Under the pieces are notes generated by a model. That model saw nothing but the letters and a program-made list of their open reading frames with translations. It searched no databases and was not told the DNA's origin. Made by a program: the position numbers and the translations under genes. Shown one piece after another: positions 46,514 through 61,733 of a stretch of 64,000 bases of DNA (its first letter is position 1; each line of letters starts with the position of its first letter). This stretch comes from Rhizobacter sp. SG703 (GTDB taxonomy: Bacteria; Pseudomonadota; Gammaproteobacteria; Burkholderiales; Burkholderiaceae_C): positions 491,198 to 555,197 of the forward strand of contig NZ_JAAZQK010000001.1 of assembly GCF_012275445.1 (NCBI RefSeq), in the 5' to 3' direction.

Positions 46514-46610
46514 GCTCTGCTCCACGCCGGCTCCACTGCCGCAAGGGGCGAACTTTGAACGCAAGAACAGGCCGTGGGAATCCGCAAGATGATGGCCCCC
46601 ATACGAGGGA

Positions 46611-48128
46611 TCAAGCAACGCCCCGGGATCCGGCTTCGCCGGGCCCAGGGGTGGCGCCCCCCGGGGCCAGGAGCGAAGCGACTGGCGGGCACTGCGAATA
46701 CAGGCGCATGTATGACGCGGCGGCCACGTCCCACGAGAACTCCTGTGCCATCGCGCGGCGCATCAGCTGCTGCCACAGCGCCGGCTGGCCGTAGGCGTGC
46801 AGCAGCCGGTCGACGGTGACCTCCAGCGCCATCGAGCTGGCCGGCTCGAACGAGAAGCCGGTCGCGCGGTCGGTGCGGATCGTCTCGTCGGTGGTGTCGA
46901 CCACCGTGTCGACCAGCCCGCCGACCCGCCGCACCACCGGCAGCGTGCCGTAGCGCAATGCGTACAGCTGCGTCAGCCCGCAAGGCTCGAAGCGCGACGG
47001 CATCAGCAGCGCGTCGCTGCCGGCGATGATGCGGTGCGCGAGCGCTTCGTCGTACACCGTGCGCACCGCCACCTGCGCCGGGTGCGCGCGCGCGGCGCCC
47101 TCGAACGCGGCTTCGAGCGCGCGGTCGCCGTTGCCCTGCAGCGCGAACTGCCCGCCGCGCTGGAGAATGCCCGGCAGCGCCGCCAGCACCAGGTCGAGCC
47201 CCTTCTGCGACGTGAGCCGGCTGACGACGCCGAACAGCGGCGCATCGGCGCGCCGCTCCAGCCCCAGCTCGGTCTGCAGCGCATGCTTGCAGACCGCCTT
47301 GCCGACCAGCGAATCGGCCTGGTAGCGCTTCGCGATGCCGGCATCGGTGGCCGGGTTCCAGACCTCCGGGTCGACGCCGTTCAGGATGCCGCAGACATCG
47401 CCGCCGCGGCCGCGGATCACGCCATCGAGCCCGCAGCCGTAGTCGTGCGTCGCGATCTCGCGCGCATAGGTCGGGCTGACGGTGGTCACGCGGTCGGCGA
47501 ACTTCAGCCCGGCCTTCATGAACGACAGCTGGCTGTGGTACTCGAGGCCCGAGGCCGCCATGTAGCGCGCCGGCAGCCCGAGCAGGTTGAAGTCGCCGGC
47601 CGGGAACAACCCCTGGTAGGCCAGGTTGTGCACCGTGAAGACGCGCGCCGCGCGCGTCGGCGCATGGGCATGCGCATAGGCGCAGGCCATCGCGGCATGC
47701 CAGTCGTGGGTGTGCAGCACGTCGGGCACCCAGCCGGGATCGAACTCACCGGCGGCGATGTGGGCCGCGACCCAGCCGAGCAACGCGAAACGCTGCGCGT
47801 TGTCGGGCCATTCGTTGCCGTCGGGCGCCTGGTACGGGCTGCCGCCGCGCCGGTACAGGTAGGGCGCGTCGACCACGTAGACCGGCAGCCCGCTCGCCGG
47901 CATCGTGCCGAGCGTCAGCCGCACGCGCGCGGCGCCGAAGGCGGCGCCGATCTCGCAGACGGTCTGCTGCTGCTGCACCGCGTCGGCGATGGCCGGCAGG
48001 CCGGGCAGCACCAGCCGCACGTCGGCCCCGGCGCGCGCGAGCGCCTGCGGCAGCGCACCGGCCACGTCGGCCAGGCCGCCGGTCTTGACCAACGGGAAGA
48101 TTTCAGCGGCGACCTGGAGGACTTTCAT
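46611..48128 (-). CDS. glgA: Glycogen synthase (ADP-glucose type, GT5)
   Basis: This 505-residue GT5 synthase starts [20 protein letters not shown], the ADP-glucose-binding KTGGL motif. It continues with [44 protein letters not shown] and [15 protein letters not shown]. The C-terminal domain has [20 protein letters not shown], with the catalytic Glu region. It elongates alpha-1,4-glucan from ADP-glucose. The ATG overlaps the glgC stop as ATGA. The last 25 residues ([14 protein letters not shown]) extend beyond the usual end and look disordered. Confidence 0.96.
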   Translation of the reverse strand: MKVLQVAAEIFPLVKTGGLADVAGALPQALARAGADVRLVLPGLPAIADAVQQQQTVCEIGAAFGAARVRLTLGTMPASGLPVYVVDAPYLYRRGGSPYQAPDGNEWPDNAQRFALLGWVAAHIAAGEFDPGWVPDVLHTHDWHAAMACAYAHAHAPTRAARVFTVHNLAYQGLFPAGDFNLLGLPARYMAASGLEYHSQLSFMKAGLKFADRVTTVSPTYAREIATHDYGCGLDGVIRGRGGDVCGILNGVDPEVWNPATDAGIAKRYQADSLVGKAVCKHALQTELGLERRADAPLFGVVSRLTSQKGLDLVLAALPGILQRGGQFALQGNGDRALEAAFEGAARAHPAQVAVRTVYDEALAHRIIAGSDALLMPSRFEPCGLTQLYALRYGTLPVVRRVGGLVDTVVDTTDETIRTDRATGFSFEPASSMALEVTVDRLLHAYGQPALWQQLMRRAMAQEFSWDVAAASYMRLYSQCPPVASLLAPGGATPGPGEAGSRGVA

Positions 48129-49393
48129 GCAGTGAGCTTGGCGAGCATGTCGCGCGTGACGAGGGTGATGCCGTTCTCGGAACGGTGGAAGCGCAGGGCA
48201 TCGAGCTCGGCATCCTCGCCGATCACCATGCCGTCGGGGATCACGCAGGCGCGGTCGACCACCACGCGGGTGAGCCGCGCGCCGCGGCCGATCTGCGCGC
48301 CCGGCAGCAGCACCGACCAGTTGACGACCGCATGCGAATGCACCCGCACGCTCGAGAACAGCACGGTGCGCGTGACCGAGCCCGAGACGATGCAGCCGCC
48401 CGACACCAGCGACTCGACCGCCATGCCGCGGCGCTCTTCCTGGTTGTGCACGAACTTGGCCGGCGGCAGCTGCTCCTGGTAGGTCCAGATCGGCCAGCGC
48501 TTGTCGTACAGGTTCAGCAACGGGTCGGTGGCGGTCAGGTCGATGTTGGCATCCCAGTACGCATCGATGGTGCCGACATCGCGCCAGTACGGCGCCTCGC
48601 CATGGCGCGTGCTGACGCAGCTCAGCTCGAACGGGTGCGCCGACGCCTGGCCGTTGCGCACCGCGCGCGGGATGATGTCCTTGCCGAAGTCGTGGCTCGA
48701 ATCGGCGTCGTTCATGTCGCGCTCGAGCTCCTTGTAGAGGTAGCGCGCATTGAAGATGTAGATGCCCATGCTGGCGAGCGCCATGTCGGGGCGGCCCGGC
48801 ATCGGCGGCGGGTCGGCCGGCTTCTCGACGAACTCGGTGATGTGGTTGTCGCGATCGACCGCCATCACGCCGAAGGCCACCGCCTCGTGGCGCGGCACCG
48901 CGATGCAGCCGACCGTGCACTCGCGCCCCTTGGCCACGTGGTCGGCCAGCATCAGCGCGTAGTTCATCTTGTAGATGTGGTCGCCGGCCAGCACCACCAC
49001 GTAGTCGGCGCCGTAGCTCGCGAGGATGTCCTGGTTCTGGTAGACGGCGTCGGCGGTGCCGCGGTACCAGCTCTCGTCGTCGTTGCGCTGCTGCGCCGGC
49101 AGCAGGTCGACGAACTCGTTCATCTCGCTCTTCAGGAAGGCCCAGCCGCGCTGCAGGTGGCGCAGCAGGCTGTGCGACTTGTACTGCGTGATCACGCCGA
49201 TGCGGCGGATGCCGGAGTTCAGGCAGTTCGACAGCGCGAAATCGATGATGCGGAACTTGCCGCCGAAGTAGACGGCCGGCTTGGCGCGGCGGTCGGTCAG
49301 GTTCTTCAGCCGGCTGCCGCGGCCACCCGCCAGCACCAGCGCGACGGCGCGCTTGGGCAGGTCGAGGCTCAACGCAAGATCGATGGGTTGCAT
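48125..49393 (-). CDS. glgC: Glucose-1-phosphate adenylyltransferase
   Basis: This 422-residue enzyme makes ADP-glucose from glucose-1-phosphate and ATP, the regulated step of glycogen synthesis. The nucleotidyltransferase core has [48 protein letters not shown] and [10 protein letters not shown]. The C-terminal left-handed beta helix includes [23 protein letters not shown] 49393 has GGAG six bases upstream. It is coupled to glgA and divergent from glgP, with a 145-bp intergenic region in which I found no sigma-54-type element. Confidence 0.96.
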   Translation of the reverse strand: MQPIDLALSLDLPKRAVALVLAGGRGSRLKNLTDRRAKPAVYFGGKFRIIDFALSNCLNSGIRRIGVITQYKSHSLLRHLQRGWAFLKSEMNEFVDLLPAQQRNDDESWYRGTADAVYQNQDILASYGADYVVVLAGDHIYKMNYALMLADHVAKGRECTVGCIAVPRHEAVAFGVMAVDRDNHITEFVEKPADPPPMPGRPDMALASMGIYIFNARYLYKELERDMNDADSSHDFGKDIIPRAVRNGQASAHPFELSCVSTRHGEAPYWRDVGTIDAYWDANIDLTATDPLLNLYDKRWPIWTYQEQLPPAKFVHNQEERRGMAVESLVSGGCIVSGSVTRTVLFSSVRVHSHAVVNWSVLLPGAQIGRGARLTRVVVDRACVIPDGMVIGEDAELDALRFHRSENGITLVTRDMLAKLTA

Positions 49394-49538
49394 GATGTCT
49401 CCAGGAGGGGTCGCGGCGCGCACCGATTGTGCACGGCCCGCACCGCATTGAAGCACTGCCCCTGCGCTTGCGCACGCCGGGACAAACGAGCAAAGTGTCG
49501 TCCACAACACTGCAGCACCCCTGTCGACGACTCCCCCC

Positions 49539-52007
<2,469 letters not shown>

Positions 52008-52026
52008 CCTCCCTGCCCTGCCGCCC

Positions 52027-54203
52027 ATGCTGACCCTCGCCGAGATCGAGGCCCTCCGCCACGCCCGCCACGGCGACCCGTTCTCGGTGCTCGGCGCGCA
52101 CGAAGATGCCAGCGGCCAGCGCTGGCTGCGCTGCTTCCAGCCCGGTGCGCGGGCCGCGCTGGCGGTCGATGCCGACAACGGCCAGCCGCTGTCGGTGCTG
52201 ACGCAGCTGCACCCCGACGGCGTCTTCGAAGGCATGCTCGGCAGCACCGCCGGCGCCTGGCGGCTGCAGTTCACCTGGCCCGACGGCTCCACGTCCACCG
52301 TCGACGACCCGTACCGCTTCCCGCCGGTGCTCGGCGAGCTCGACGTGTGGCTGCTGGCCGAGGGCACGCACCTGCGGCCGTACGAGACGCTGGGCGCGCA
52401 GATCCGCACGATGGAAGGCGTCAGCGGCGCGAGCTTCGCGGTGTGGGCGCCGAACGCCTCGCGCGTCAGCCTGGTCGGCGACTTCAACCACTGGGACGGC
52501 CGCATCCACCCGATGCGGCTGCGCCGCGAGTGCGGCGTCTGGGAGATCTTCCTGCCCGGCATCGCCGAAGGGGCGCGCTACAAGTACGAGATCCGCACCG
52601 CCGACGGCCATGTGCTGCCGCAGAAGGCCGACCCGTATGCGCTGCAATCCGAGCTGCGGCCGGCCACCGCGAGCGTGGTGTCGCACATGCCGCGGCTCGC
52701 GCCGGCTTCGGCGCAGCGCCAGCAGTCGAACGCGCTCGATGCGCCGGTCAGCATCTACGAGGTGCACCTCGGCTCTTGGCGGCGCAAGCCCGAGGAAGGC
52801 GACCGCTGGCTGACCTGGGACGAACTCGCCGACACGCTGGTGCCGTATGCGCAGGACATGGGCTTCACCCACCTCGAGCTGATGCCGGTCAGCGAGCACC
52901 CGTTCGACGGGTCGTGGGGCTACCAGCCGGTGGGACTCTATTCGCCGACCGCCCGCTTCGGCGACGGCCCCGGCTTCCGCCGCTTCGTCGACCGCTGCCA
53001 TTCGGCCGGCCTCGGCGTGCTGCTCGACTGGGTACCGGCGCATTTCCCGAGCGACGTGCACGGCCTCGCGCAGTTCGACGGCACGCACCTGTACGAATAC
53101 GCCGACCCGCGCGAAGGCTTCCACAACGACTGGAACACGCTGATCTACAACCTCGGCCGCACCGAGGTGCGCAACTTCCTGGTCGGCAATGCGCTGTACT
53201 GGCTGGAGCGCTACGACGTCGACGGGCTGCGCGTCGATGCGGTCGCGTCGATGCTGTACCGCGACTACAGCCGCAAGCCCGGCGAATGGATCCCCAACGT
53301 GCACGGCGGGCGCGAGAACCTCGAGGCGATCGCGTTCCTGAAGCGCATGAACGAGGTGGTGGGCATCGAACGCGCGCAGGCGGTGACGCTGGCCGAGGAA
53401 TCGACCGCGTTCCCGGCGGTGTCGCGCCCGACCTTCGCCGGCGGGCTGGGCTTCCACTACAAGTGGAACATGGGCTGGATGCACGACACGCTGAAGTACA
53501 TGGCGCGCGACCCGGTGCACCGCAAGCACCACCACGGCGAGATGACCTTCGGGCTGGTCTACGCCTTCAACGAGAACTTCGTGCTGCCGCTGTCGCACGA
53601 CGAGGTGGTGCACGGCAAGGGCTCGCTGATCGCGAAGATGCCGGGCGACCGCTGGCAGAAGTTCGCGAACCTGCGGGCCTACTACGGCTTCATGTTCGGC
53701 CACCCCGGCAAGAAGCTGCTGTTCATGGGCGGCGAGTTCGCACAGGAACGCGAATGGGACCATGACCAGAGCCTCGACTGGCACCTGCTGTCCGATGGAT
53801 TGCACGAAGGCATGCAGCGGCTGGTGCGCGACCTGAACCGCTTCTACCGCGCGACGCCGGCGCTGTACGAGCAGGATTTCGTGCCGGCCGGTTTCGAGTG
53901 GATCGACCACCAGGATGCCGAGCATTCGGTGATCAGCTTCGTGCGGCACGGCCGCCGCGACGGCGCGACGGTGGTCGTCGTGTCGAACCTGACGCCGACG
54001 GTGCGCCACGGCTTTCGCATCGGCGTGCCGCGGCCGGGCCAGTACCGCGAGCGCATCAACACCGATTCGGCGCACTACGGCGGCAGCAACGTCGGCACGC
54101 CGCTCGGTGCGGCGCAATCGGAAGACGTGCCGTGGCAGGGCCGCGCGCAGTCGATGATGCTGACGCTGCCGCCGCTCGCCACCGTGTTCCTGGAGCTCGC
54201 AGC

Positions 54204-54207
<4 letters not shown>
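52027..54207 (+). CDS. glgB: 1,4-alpha-glucan branching enzyme
   Basis: This 726-residue GH13 branching enzyme has two N-terminal carbohydrate-binding domains ([33 protein letters not shown]). The catalytic barrel has [18 protein letters not shown], the nucleophile Asp404 in [15 protein letters not shown], the acid/base Glu457 in [10 protein letters not shown] and [12 protein letters not shown]. It introduces alpha-1,6 branches into glycogen. The stop overlaps the glgX start as TTGA. Confidence 0.97.
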
Positions 54208-56291
<2,084 letters not shown>

Positions 56292-56308
56292 CCCCGACGA
56301 GGCGACCC

Positions 56309-57814
56309 ATGCGATTCCCCCGCGCCAGCGGCGTGCTGCTGCACCCGACCTCGCTGCCCGGCCCGCACGGCAGCGGCGATTTCGGCCCGGCCGCCTACCA
56401 TTTCGTCGACTGGCTCGCGACCGCGCGCCAGCGGCTGTGGCAGATGCTGCCGCTGGGCGGCATCGGCCCCGGCAACTCGCCGTACATGAGCAGCTCGGCC
56501 TTCGCCGGCAACGTGCTGCTGATCGACCTGGCCGAGCTCGGCCAGCACGGCTGGCTGACCGCCGACGAGCTGCTGCCGCCCGACGGCATCGAGCCGCACC
56601 GGCTGAACTTCGCTGCCGTCTGGCCGTACCGCATGGACCGCCTCGCGCGCGCCGCGCGGCGCTTTGCCGCGACGGCCACGCCGCAGCAGACGCAGGCGCT
56701 GCAGGCCTTCTGCGCCGAGCACGCCAGCTGGATCGACGACTACACGCTCTTCATGGCGCTGGCCGACCACCACGACTGGGCGCCGTGGTGCGACTGGGGC
56801 ACGGGCCTCGCGCAGCGCGAGCCGACGGCGCTGGCGGCGGCGCGGTTGCAGCATGCGGAGCGCATCGCGTTCTGGACCTTCTGCCAGTGGCGCTTCTTCG
56901 TGCAGTGGGAACGCCTGAAGGACCACGCGACCAGCCGCGGCGTGCAGGTGATCGGCGATGCGCCGATCTTCATCGCGTACCAGAGCGCCGAGGTGTGGGC
57001 ACGGCAAGACCTGTTCGAGCTCGATGCGCGCGGCCAGCCGACCGTGGTGGCCGGCGTGCCGCCGGATTTCTTCAGCGAGACCGGGCAGCGCTGGGGCAAC
57101 CCGCTGTACCGCTGGAGCGCGCATGCGGCCGAGGGCTATGCCTGGTGGGTCGAGCGCATCCGCCGCACCTTCGAGCTGGTCGACATCGTGCGCATCGACC
57201 ACTTCCGCGGCTTCGCGAGCTACTGGGAGATACCGGCCAGCGAAGAGACCGCGATCCGCGGGCACTGGCGGCCGGGGCCGGGCGAGGCCTTGTTCGACGC
57301 GATCGCCGAGGCACTCGGCACGCTGCCGATCATCGCGGAAGACCTGGGCGTGGTGACGCCGGACGTCGAGGCGCTGCGTCGCAAGTTCTCGCTGCCGGGC
57401 ATGCGCATCCTGCACTTCGCGTTCGGCGGCGACAGCGCGAACCCGTTCCTGCCGCACAACCACGAGGCCGACACCGTGGTCTACAGCGGCACGCACGACA
57501 ACGACACCAGCGTCGGCTGGTGGGCCACCGCGACCGAGGCGCAACGGCGCCATGCGTCGGCCTACCTGCCGACCGACGGCAGCGACATCGCGTGGGAGCT
57601 GATCCGCACCGCCTGCGCGTCGGTGGCCGACACCGCAGTGCACCCGATGCAGGACGTGCTGCGGCTGCCCGGCGCCGACCGGATGAACTATCCCGGCAAG
57701 CCCTCGGGCTATTGGGAATGGCGCTTCAGCTGGGACCAGGTGAAGCCGGCGCATGCGCAGGAGCTGGCGCTGCTGACGCGGTTGTACGGGCGGGACGGGG
57801 TGGTCGTGGCCTAG
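56309..57814 (+). CDS. malQ: 4-alpha-glucanotransferase (amylomaltase)
   Basis: This 501-residue GH77 enzyme transfers maltooligosaccharide segments. It starts MRFPRASGVLLHPTSLPGPH, then has LWQMLPLGGIGPGNSPYMSS and GDAPIFIAYQSAEVW. The catalytic Asp297 is in VRIDHFRGF and Glu344 in PIIAEDLGVV, and YSGTHDNDTSVGWW comes near the end. It lies 17 bp after glgX and closes the operon, completing a degradation and remodelling set. Confidence 0.96.
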   Translation: MRFPRASGVLLHPTSLPGPHGSGDFGPAAYHFVDWLATARQRLWQMLPLGGIGPGNSPYMSSSAFAGNVLLIDLAELGQHGWLTADELLPPDGIEPHRLNFAAVWPYRMDRLARAARRFAATATPQQTQALQAFCAEHASWIDDYTLFMALADHHDWAPWCDWGTGLAQREPTALAAARLQHAERIAFWTFCQWRFFVQWERLKDHATSRGVQVIGDAPIFIAYQSAEVWARQDLFELDARGQPTVVAGVPPDFFSETGQRWGNPLYRWSAHAAEGYAWWVERIRRTFELVDIVRIDHFRGFASYWEIPASEETAIRGHWRPGPGEALFDAIAEALGTLPIIAEDLGVVTPDVEALRRKFSLPGMRILHFAFGGDSANPFLPHNHEADTVVYSGTHDNDTSVGWWATATEAQRRHASAYLPTDGSDIAWELIRTACASVADTAVHPMQDVLRLPGADRMNYPGKPSGYWEWRFSWDQVKPAHAQELALLTRLYGRDGVVVA

Positions 57815-58113
57815 GGTGCCGATGGCAGGCTGCCACCCCCCGGAAGAGCGGTGTCCGGCCGGTGCGCCCCGCGTTGCGGCGCCGCCCGCTGAAGGCGCGC
57901 AGTCCGTACCCGACGCTGTCGCTGGTGCGCCTGGGCCGCAGCCCGTTGCAGAAGCTGGCGTGGATCTTCGGCTTCGGACGCTGAATGGGCCAGACGCCTC
58001 TCCTATGTTGCCGCGCAGACGAAGCGGTTGAAACCGGTGAGATCTTGCAAGCTGCCGAGGCGGCCCCACTTCCTTCGACGAGGGCAGTTCAGTACAGCCC
58101 GCAGAAGGAACCG
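57815..58113. other. 299-bp intergenic stretch after malQ
   Basis: There is no clear gene here. A plus-strand frame from GTG 57862 to TGA 57984 would give a 40-residue Arg/Leu-rich peptide, which has no ribosome site and is not annotated as a gene. No convincing terminator follows malQ. The segment before 58114 is slightly less GC-rich and may hold the promoter of the next small gene. Confidence 0.4.
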
Positions 58114-58446
58114 ATGAAAACCACCCAATCGCAGCAACGCAGCGTCAGCGACCTCGATGTCGTGCACGCGCTGGCGCGCCTGGTTCAACGCATGGAAGCG
58201 AGCCCGGCCGAGATCGACGCCCACCAGTACCGCACCGTCGTGCAGCAGCTGACCCGCGCGCTCGAACGCGTCGAGCCGGGCAAGGCCTTGCAACTGATCC
58301 TGGAAGACTGCCCGGCGGCGTCCGAGCTGTATGAAAACATACGCTACGAGCACGCCGGGCTGGTGCGCTCGCCGCTCGAGAAGGCGCTGAACGCCGAGCT
58401 GGAAGCGCGCCGGGCCATCGGCCTGGCGGCGTCGCTGAAGCACTGA
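58114..58446 (+). CDS. Small helical protein of unknown function
   Basis: This 110-residue soluble protein starts MKTTQSQQRSVSDLDVVHAL. It is almost entirely predicted helix, for example LARLVQRMEASPAEIDAHQY, then VVQQLTRALERVEPGKAL and ELYENIRYEHAGL. I do not recognise a named family. Codon use is normal and an AAGGA precedes the ATG. It is monocistronic, between malQ and a strong convergent hairpin. Confidence 0.75.
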   Translation: MKTTQSQQRSVSDLDVVHALARLVQRMEASPAEIDAHQYRTVVQQLTRALERVEPGKALQLILEDCPAASELYENIRYEHAGLVRSPLEKALNAELEARRAIGLAASLKH

Positions 58447-58454
58447 CGGCGCGG

Positions 58455-58474
58455 GCCCGGGTTGTCACCCGGGC
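58455..58474. terminator. Bidirectional hairpin between convergent genes
   Basis: GCCCGGGT at 58455-58462 pairs perfectly with ACCCGGGC at 58467-58474 around a 4-nt loop, in the 34-bp gap between two convergent stops. There is no T-run, but the stem is very stable. Confidence 0.6.
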
Positions 58475-58480
58475 TGCGCA

Positions 58481-59563
58481 TCAAGACGGCAGGAAGTCCA
58501 GCGGGTAGCTGATGATGATCTGATCCACGTCGCGGGCGCCGAACTCGAACTGCTTGATCCGCGCCAGCAGCTTCGCTTCCAGCTCCGGCGACTTCAGCTC
58601 GCTCGACAGGATGCGCACCCCGGCCAGTTCGCCCGACGGCGAGATCTTCAGCTCCAGCACCACCTTGCCCTGCAGCCCCGGGTCCTCGCGCAGCGCACGG
58701 TTGTAGATCGCGTAGATCGCGCCCTTGTTGCGCTCGAACACCAGCCGGATCTCTTCGATCGAACGGGCCGCCTTGCCGCTGCCGCCGCGCTGCACCGTGC
58801 CGCCCGCCCCGGTGCCATTGCCGGTTCCGCTGCCGGCCGCCGAACCCTTGCCGCCGCCGCCCCCGCCACCGGCCACGCCGGCCACCAGCGTGGTCGAGCG
58901 CCCCGCCAGCCCGCCGCCACCGGTGTTGCGGCTGTAGCCCGCGGTGTTGATGCCGCCGCTGCCGCCGGTCGCGTTCGACGTGATCATCGCGCGGTCCGGC
59001 AGGCCGGCCTCGGTACCCGCACCGACGCCGACACCCACGCCCGACCCCACGCCCGGTCCCTGCTTGATGTCCGGCTTCAGCTGCACCGCCAGCGGCGCGC
59101 CGCTCAGCTCCTGCAACTGGTCCTTCATCGCGAGCAGGCCGACACCGGCCGCCTTGCGGCGCGCGCCCTCGATCTCGCCCGGCGGCTTGTTGGCCTGCGG
59201 CACGCGAGCCTCGGGGATCGGCTCCTTCATCTTCACCGGATCGGGCTTGGCCGGGATCGGCTTGGCCTGGTCGGGCTTGGCCTGCGGCACCGCGGCCTCG
59301 GCCGCGTCCTTCGGCTTTTCCTGGACCTTCGGCGGCGGAGGCGGCGGTGGCGGCGTCTCAAGCACCAGCTTCGCCAGACGCGGCGGCAGCTCGGCCGGCA
59401 CGCTGCGATCGGGCTGCTTGACCGGCAGCCACGGCACGATCAGGAAGATCAGCAGGCAGGCGCCCACCGTGCGCTGGATGATGCGGCGAAAACGCGCGTC
59501 ATCCTCGGGCACGCCCGCCCACGGCATCACCCGCGGGTTGAACGAAACAATGGTGGCACTCAT
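58481..59563 (-). CDS. AgmX/PglI C-terminal-domain protein, TonB-like energy transducer
   Basis: The protein has 360 residues. One membrane helix lies near 32-48 (GACLLIFLIVPWLP). A Pro/Lys-rich periplasmic spacer includes a run of eight prolines near residue 72. A Gly-rich stretch follows near 170-270. The C-terminal domain (IRLVFERNKGAIYAIYNRAL, VVLELKISPSGELAGV) resembles the AgmX/TonB-type C-terminus. With ExbB/ExbD homologues next door it probably carries proton-motive energy to the cell envelope. It is the last gene of the complex. Confidence 0.85.
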   Translation of the reverse strand: MSATIVSFNPRVMPWAGVPEDDARFRRIIQRTVGACLLIFLIVPWLPVKQPDRSVPAELPPRLAKLVLETPPPPPPPPKVQEKPKDAAEAAVPQAKPDQAKPIPAKPDPVKMKEPIPEARVPQANKPPGEIEGARRKAAGVGLLAMKDQLQELSGAPLAVQLKPDIKQGPGVGSGVGVGVGAGTEAGLPDRAMITSNATGGSGGINTAGYSRNTGGGGLAGRSTTLVAGVAGGGGGGGKGSAAGSGTGNGTGAGGTVQRGGSGKAARSIEEIRLVFERNKGAIYAIYNRALREDPGLQGKVVLELKISPSGELAGVRILSSELKSPELEAKLLARIKQFEFGARDVDQIIISYPLDFLPS

Positions 59564-59680
59564 GTCAGCCCCTCGTCCGAGACGAGTACGTCGGACACTC
59601 CCCCGAGGGGAGAGCGGACCCGCTTGGGAGCGGCCCGGCGCTCGGTCCGCTGCTGATTGGCGCTTTGCGCAGGATCATCT

Positions 59681-60178
59681 TCATGCGCCATTCCTCTGTC
59701 GTACCGCGAACGACATGTCGGTGAAACTCGAACGCGCCGCGGTGTACATGATCTTGCGCAACAGCTGGTACGGGATGTCCTTGTCGCCCATGATGGTGAG
59801 CGCCTTGCCCTTGTCCTTGTTGGCCTCGCGGATCATCTCGCGGCCGGCCTGGATGTCGAGCTCTTCCTTCAGCGGCGCGATCAGGTCGCCCTTCAGCCCC
59901 ATCACGTCGGCCACGTTCGCGATCTTGCGGCCCTCGACGATGATCTCGGTGCCGCTGACCACCAGCACCACGTTCTGCTTCGGCTGCTTCTCGGCCGTCG
60001 ACTGCGGCAGCTGCACCGCCTTCGGGCTGGGCAGCAGTTCGACGCCGGTGGCATTCGACAGCAGGAAGAAGATCAGGATCGTGAACACGTCGATCAGCGA
60101 GACGAGGTTCATGTCGAGCCCCGTCTGGTTGCGCGCGCGGCGCTCGGCCCGCTTCTGCAGCGGTGTCATCAGTGCCAT
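59681..60178 (-). CDS. ExbD/TolR-family protein, copy 2
   Basis: This 165-residue protein has the N-terminal helix DMNLVSLIDVFTILIFFLLS near residues 24-43, with the conserved Asp in the membrane segment. A periplasmic domain of about 115 residues follows (NVVLVVSGTEIIVEGRKIA, DKDIPYQLLRKIMYTA). It forms the proton-channel stator with ExbB/TolQ-type subunits. It lies 11 bp after the other ExbD gene and is followed by a 117-bp gap before the AgmX-like gene. Confidence 0.9.
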   Translation of the reverse strand: MALMTPLQKRAERRARNQTGLDMNLVSLIDVFTILIFFLLSNATGVELLPSPKAVQLPQSTAEKQPKQNVVLVVSGTEIIVEGRKIANVADVMGLKGDLIAPLKEELDIQAGREMIREANKDKGKALTIMGDKDIPYQLLRKIMYTAARSSFTDMSFAVRQRNGA

Positions 60179-60189
60179 GGTCCCCGCCT

Positions 60190-60684
60190 CTATCGCTTGA
60201 CGACCGGCGCGTCGCCGATCGAGATGTTGGGGAACATTTCGGTGTGCAGGATCGTCGCCCCCTGGGGCTTGGCGACCACGCGCACCGAGTCCATCACCTG
60301 CACGAGCGCGTCGTACGGGGTGTTCGGCTCGGCCAGCACGCTGGCATCGACCTTGTCCGGAAACTTGGCCTTGATCTGCTGGATCAGCGTCGACAAGGCC
60401 GCGGTGTCGTAGCCGGTGGCGGTGTTCGGGATGCGCTGGATCAGCCCGCCGATGCGGTCGCCGATCTCCAGCGAATCCGGGCGCAGCACCACCTCGAGCT
60501 GCAGGTTGTCGACCTTCAGTTGCTCGACGGCGGTGTTCTTCGCGGGCAGCGAAATGTCGATCACCGCCAGCCGGCTGAACACGGCGGTCGACAGCAGGAA
60601 CGGCACCAGCACCACGATCAGGTTGATGAACGCGGTGATCTCCAGGTGCGCCGTTTCCTTGCGCAGGCGACGACGGGCAGCCAT
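60190..60684 (-). CDS. ExbD/TolR-family protein, copy 1
   Basis: This 164-residue ExbD/TolR-like protein starts MAARRRLRKETAHLEITAFI. In its membrane helix, ITAFINLIVVLVPFLLST, the position of the usual Asp is Asn or uncharged, so it may be a non-protonated partner of the second ExbD. The periplasmic domain runs from about residue 45. An upstream TTG at 60690 overlaps the ExbB stop as TTGA; ATG 60684 is chosen. Confidence 0.85.
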   Translation of the reverse strand: MAARRRLRKETAHLEITAFINLIVVLVPFLLSTAVFSRLAVIDISLPAKNTAVEQLKVDNLQLEVVLRPDSLEIGDRIGGLIQRIPNTATGYDTAALSTLIQQIKAKFPDKVDASVLAEPNTPYDALVQVMDSVRVVAKPQGATILHTEMFPNISIGDAPVVKR

Positions 60685-60686
60685 GG

Positions 60687-61343
60687 TCAACGCGCTCCGG
60701 TGCTCTGCTCGGCCTTCAGGCGCTGCACCAGGTTCAGGAAGCTGATCTTGGCGGCTTCGAGGCCGTCGACGATCTCGGCAGTCTTGGCCTGCAGGAACGA
60801 ATGCAGCAGCAGGAACGGAATCGCGACCATCAGCGCGAACGCGGTGTTGTTCATCGCGATCGAGATCGACGCCGACAGCATCTCGGCCTTCTCGGCCGGG
60901 TTGACCTGCGCCACCGCGGTGAAGCCCTTGATCAGGCCCATGATGGTGCCCAGCAGGCCGACCAGCGTGATCACGTTCGCGAAGGTCGCGATGTAGTGGG
61001 TGCGCTTCTCCAGGCGCGGCACGATTTCCATCATGCCCTCTTCCATTGCGGCGTCGAAGTCTTCACGGCGGCCCGGGCTCTGCATGCGGGTCAGCCCGTA
61101 GTTGACGATCTTGCCGATCGCGGCGTCGGAGTTCGCGGTGACGTTCTGCACTTCCTTGAAGCGCCCGCCCTGCAGCATCGGCAGCACCTGCGACCACAGC
61201 TTGCGGTTCTCGCTGCGGGCCTTGTTCAGCACGATGTAGCGCTCGATGCCGATGGCCAGGCCGATCGCCATGATCGTCAAGCTCGGATAGATGAAGAGGC
61301 CGCAATCCTGGAAGAACTTCACTGCTGTGTTGAATGCATTCAT
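60687..61343 (-). CDS. MotA/TolQ/ExbB proton-channel family protein
   Basis: This 218-residue protein has three membrane helices, near 15-35 (GLFIYPSLTIMAIGLAIGIE), 120-140 (ANVITLVGLLGTIMGLIKGF) and 160-180 (AMNNTAFALMVAIPFLLLHS). The conserved LLGTIMGLI and Thr/Pro positions of ExbB/TolQ are present. It pairs with the two ExbD proteins to use proton flow for work on the AgmX-like transducer. Confidence 0.92.
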   Translation of the reverse strand: MNAFNTAVKFFQDCGLFIYPSLTIMAIGLAIGIERYIVLNKARSENRKLWSQVLPMLQGGRFKEVQNVTANSDAAIGKIVNYGLTRMQSPGRREDFDAAMEEGMMEIVPRLEKRTHYIATFANVITLVGLLGTIMGLIKGFTAVAQVNPAEKAEMLSASISIAMNNTAFALMVAIPFLLLHSFLQAKTAEIVDGLEAAKISFLNLVQRLKAEQSTGAR

Positions 61344-61394
61344 CTCTGATCTCCGATGGAAACTTCTCTGTGATTCGACAAAAAACGGCAGGCC

Positions 61395-61733
61395 TTATCT
61401 GGTGGCCGCGGCGGATGGGGTGGCCGGTGTCGCAGCGGCCATCGGCTGCGTCAGCGTGTCGTAGTGGACCTGCCGGCGGAACACGTCGCGGTCGACCGGC
61501 GCGAGCGCCTCGTCGAGCACGCTGACGGCGGGCCGGCCGCTCTGGTCGCCGGTCAGCGGCTTCTTCCAGGGCACGATGTACAAGACCTTCGGCAGCTCGC
61601 GGTTGCCGATGATCTGCGAGCCCTTGATGTCGGCGCGGTCCTGCGCCCAGGCCGGCGCGAGGCCGGCGGCGATCAGCATCGCGAACACCGCGGCCACCGT
61701 CAGCGGCACGCGCAAGGGATCTCGGGACTTCAT
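61395..61733 (-). CDS. Exported small protein of unknown function in the ExbB/ExbD cluster
   Basis: This 112-residue protein has a signal peptide (LTVAAVFAMLIAAGLAPAWA, cleavage before QDRAD). The mature part contains KGSQIIGNRELPKVLYIVPW and HYDTLTQPMAAATP. No domain is recognised, but IGNRELPKVLYIVPWK looks like a conserved core. It overlaps the TPR lipoprotein as ATGA, so it belongs to the same operon and is probably a periplasmic accessory of the complex. Confidence 0.75.
   Translation of the reverse strand: MKSRDPLRVPLTVAAVFAMLIAAGLAPAWAQDRADIKGSQIIGNRELPKVLYIVPWKKPLTGDQSGRPAVSVLDEALAPVDRDVFRRQVHYDTLTQPMAAATPATPSAAATR

Noticed and set aside
57862..57984. 40-codon plus-strand frame from GTG after malQ
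   Set aside because: No ribosome site, strongly basic composition and no recognisable pattern. It is best treated as chance until shown to be conserved.
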